From Candidatus Hebobacteria bacterium (GTDB taxonomy: Bacteria; Armatimonadota; Hebobacteria; Hebobacterales; Hebobacteraceae): 6,224 nucleotides of DNA. The notes beneath the pieces are model-generated. The model did no database searches. It worked only from the letters and a program-made list of their open reading frames with translations, and was not told the origin of the DNA. Positions 6,201 through 6,224 of the stretch are shown here, in pieces (the stretch's first letter is position 1; every line of letters starts with the position of its first letter). Both the position numbers and the translations under genes were made by a program. The stretch is taken from assembly GCA_029821235.1 (NCBI GenBank), contig JALGTT010000127.1:1-6224 (forward strand), in the 5' to 3' direction.

Positions 6201-6224
6201 CGGAGGCGCGGGCGGGTCGTTCTC
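6061..6224 (+). pseudogene. Out-of-frame continuation of the secreted protein (Big/PKD-like domain), runs off window end
   Basis: Reading codons from 6061, one base out of phase with the upstream gene, gives GAEFLVHSVTVTAAAAPST and then further residues including SSGGTADLSATF and ASWLWDDGGAGGSF to the window end with no stop. This is characteristic of Big/PKD-like repeat domains in large secreted bacterial proteins, and it has no start codon or ribosome site of its own. The same frame has a stop at 6016-6018, so the phase change must fall between 6019 and about 6067. It is best read as the 3' part of the gene beginning at 5364, separated by an indel, a deletion or a base-calling error. Confidence 0.6.

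Overview
The window is GC-rich bacterial chromosome, dense with genes and with G/C-ending codons throughout. No ribosomal or phylogenetic marker gene is present, so the lineage cannot be fixed. The mix points to an uncultured free-living carbohydrate degrader: a cytoplasmic GH38 alpha-mannosidase paired with an orphan URO-D-family methyltransferase-like protein, and a secreted protein built from a lectin-like domain and Big/PKD-like repeats. Armatimonadota, Planctomycetota or Hydrogenedentota would fit, but this is only inference from gene style.

Layout. (1) Bases 1-1073, plus strand: a Nudix hydrolase cut off at its 5' end by the window edge, then a GNAT N-acetyltransferase 3 nt later, probably one operon. 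The Nudix gene carries a perfect 57-bp in-frame tandem duplication. (2) Bases 1070-1089: a perfect 8-bp-stem hairpin that contains the stop codons of both converging genes. (3) Bases 1086-4918, minus strand: a two-gene operon, a URO-D-family protein followed by a GH38 alpha-mannosidase, 11 nt apart, with the second gene's Shine-Dalgarno sequence overlapping the first gene's stop codon. (4) Bases 4919-5363: a 445-nt divergent intergenic region with one more A/T-rich patch, a possible 33-codon small ORF and several short inverted repeats. (5) From 5364, plus strand: a secreted multidomain protein whose reading frame breaks near 6060. The coding signal continues in another frame to the window end, so it is a frameshifted gene or a sequence error.

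The URO-D/GH38 pair is the only clear functional unit. GH38 enzymes release alpha-mannosyl residues. The URO-D fold includes cobamide-dependent methyltransferases, so one hypothesis is handling of a methylated or otherwise modified mannoside, but no corrinoid protein or transporter lies in the window to support it. The secreted protein could bind glycans outside the cell, but its divergent position does not prove a link. No RNA gene, insertion sequence, CRISPR array or phage gene was seen. I did not find a convincing new multi-gene system. The strongest oddities are the Nudix duplication, the frame break in the secreted protein and the palindrome shared by the two stops.
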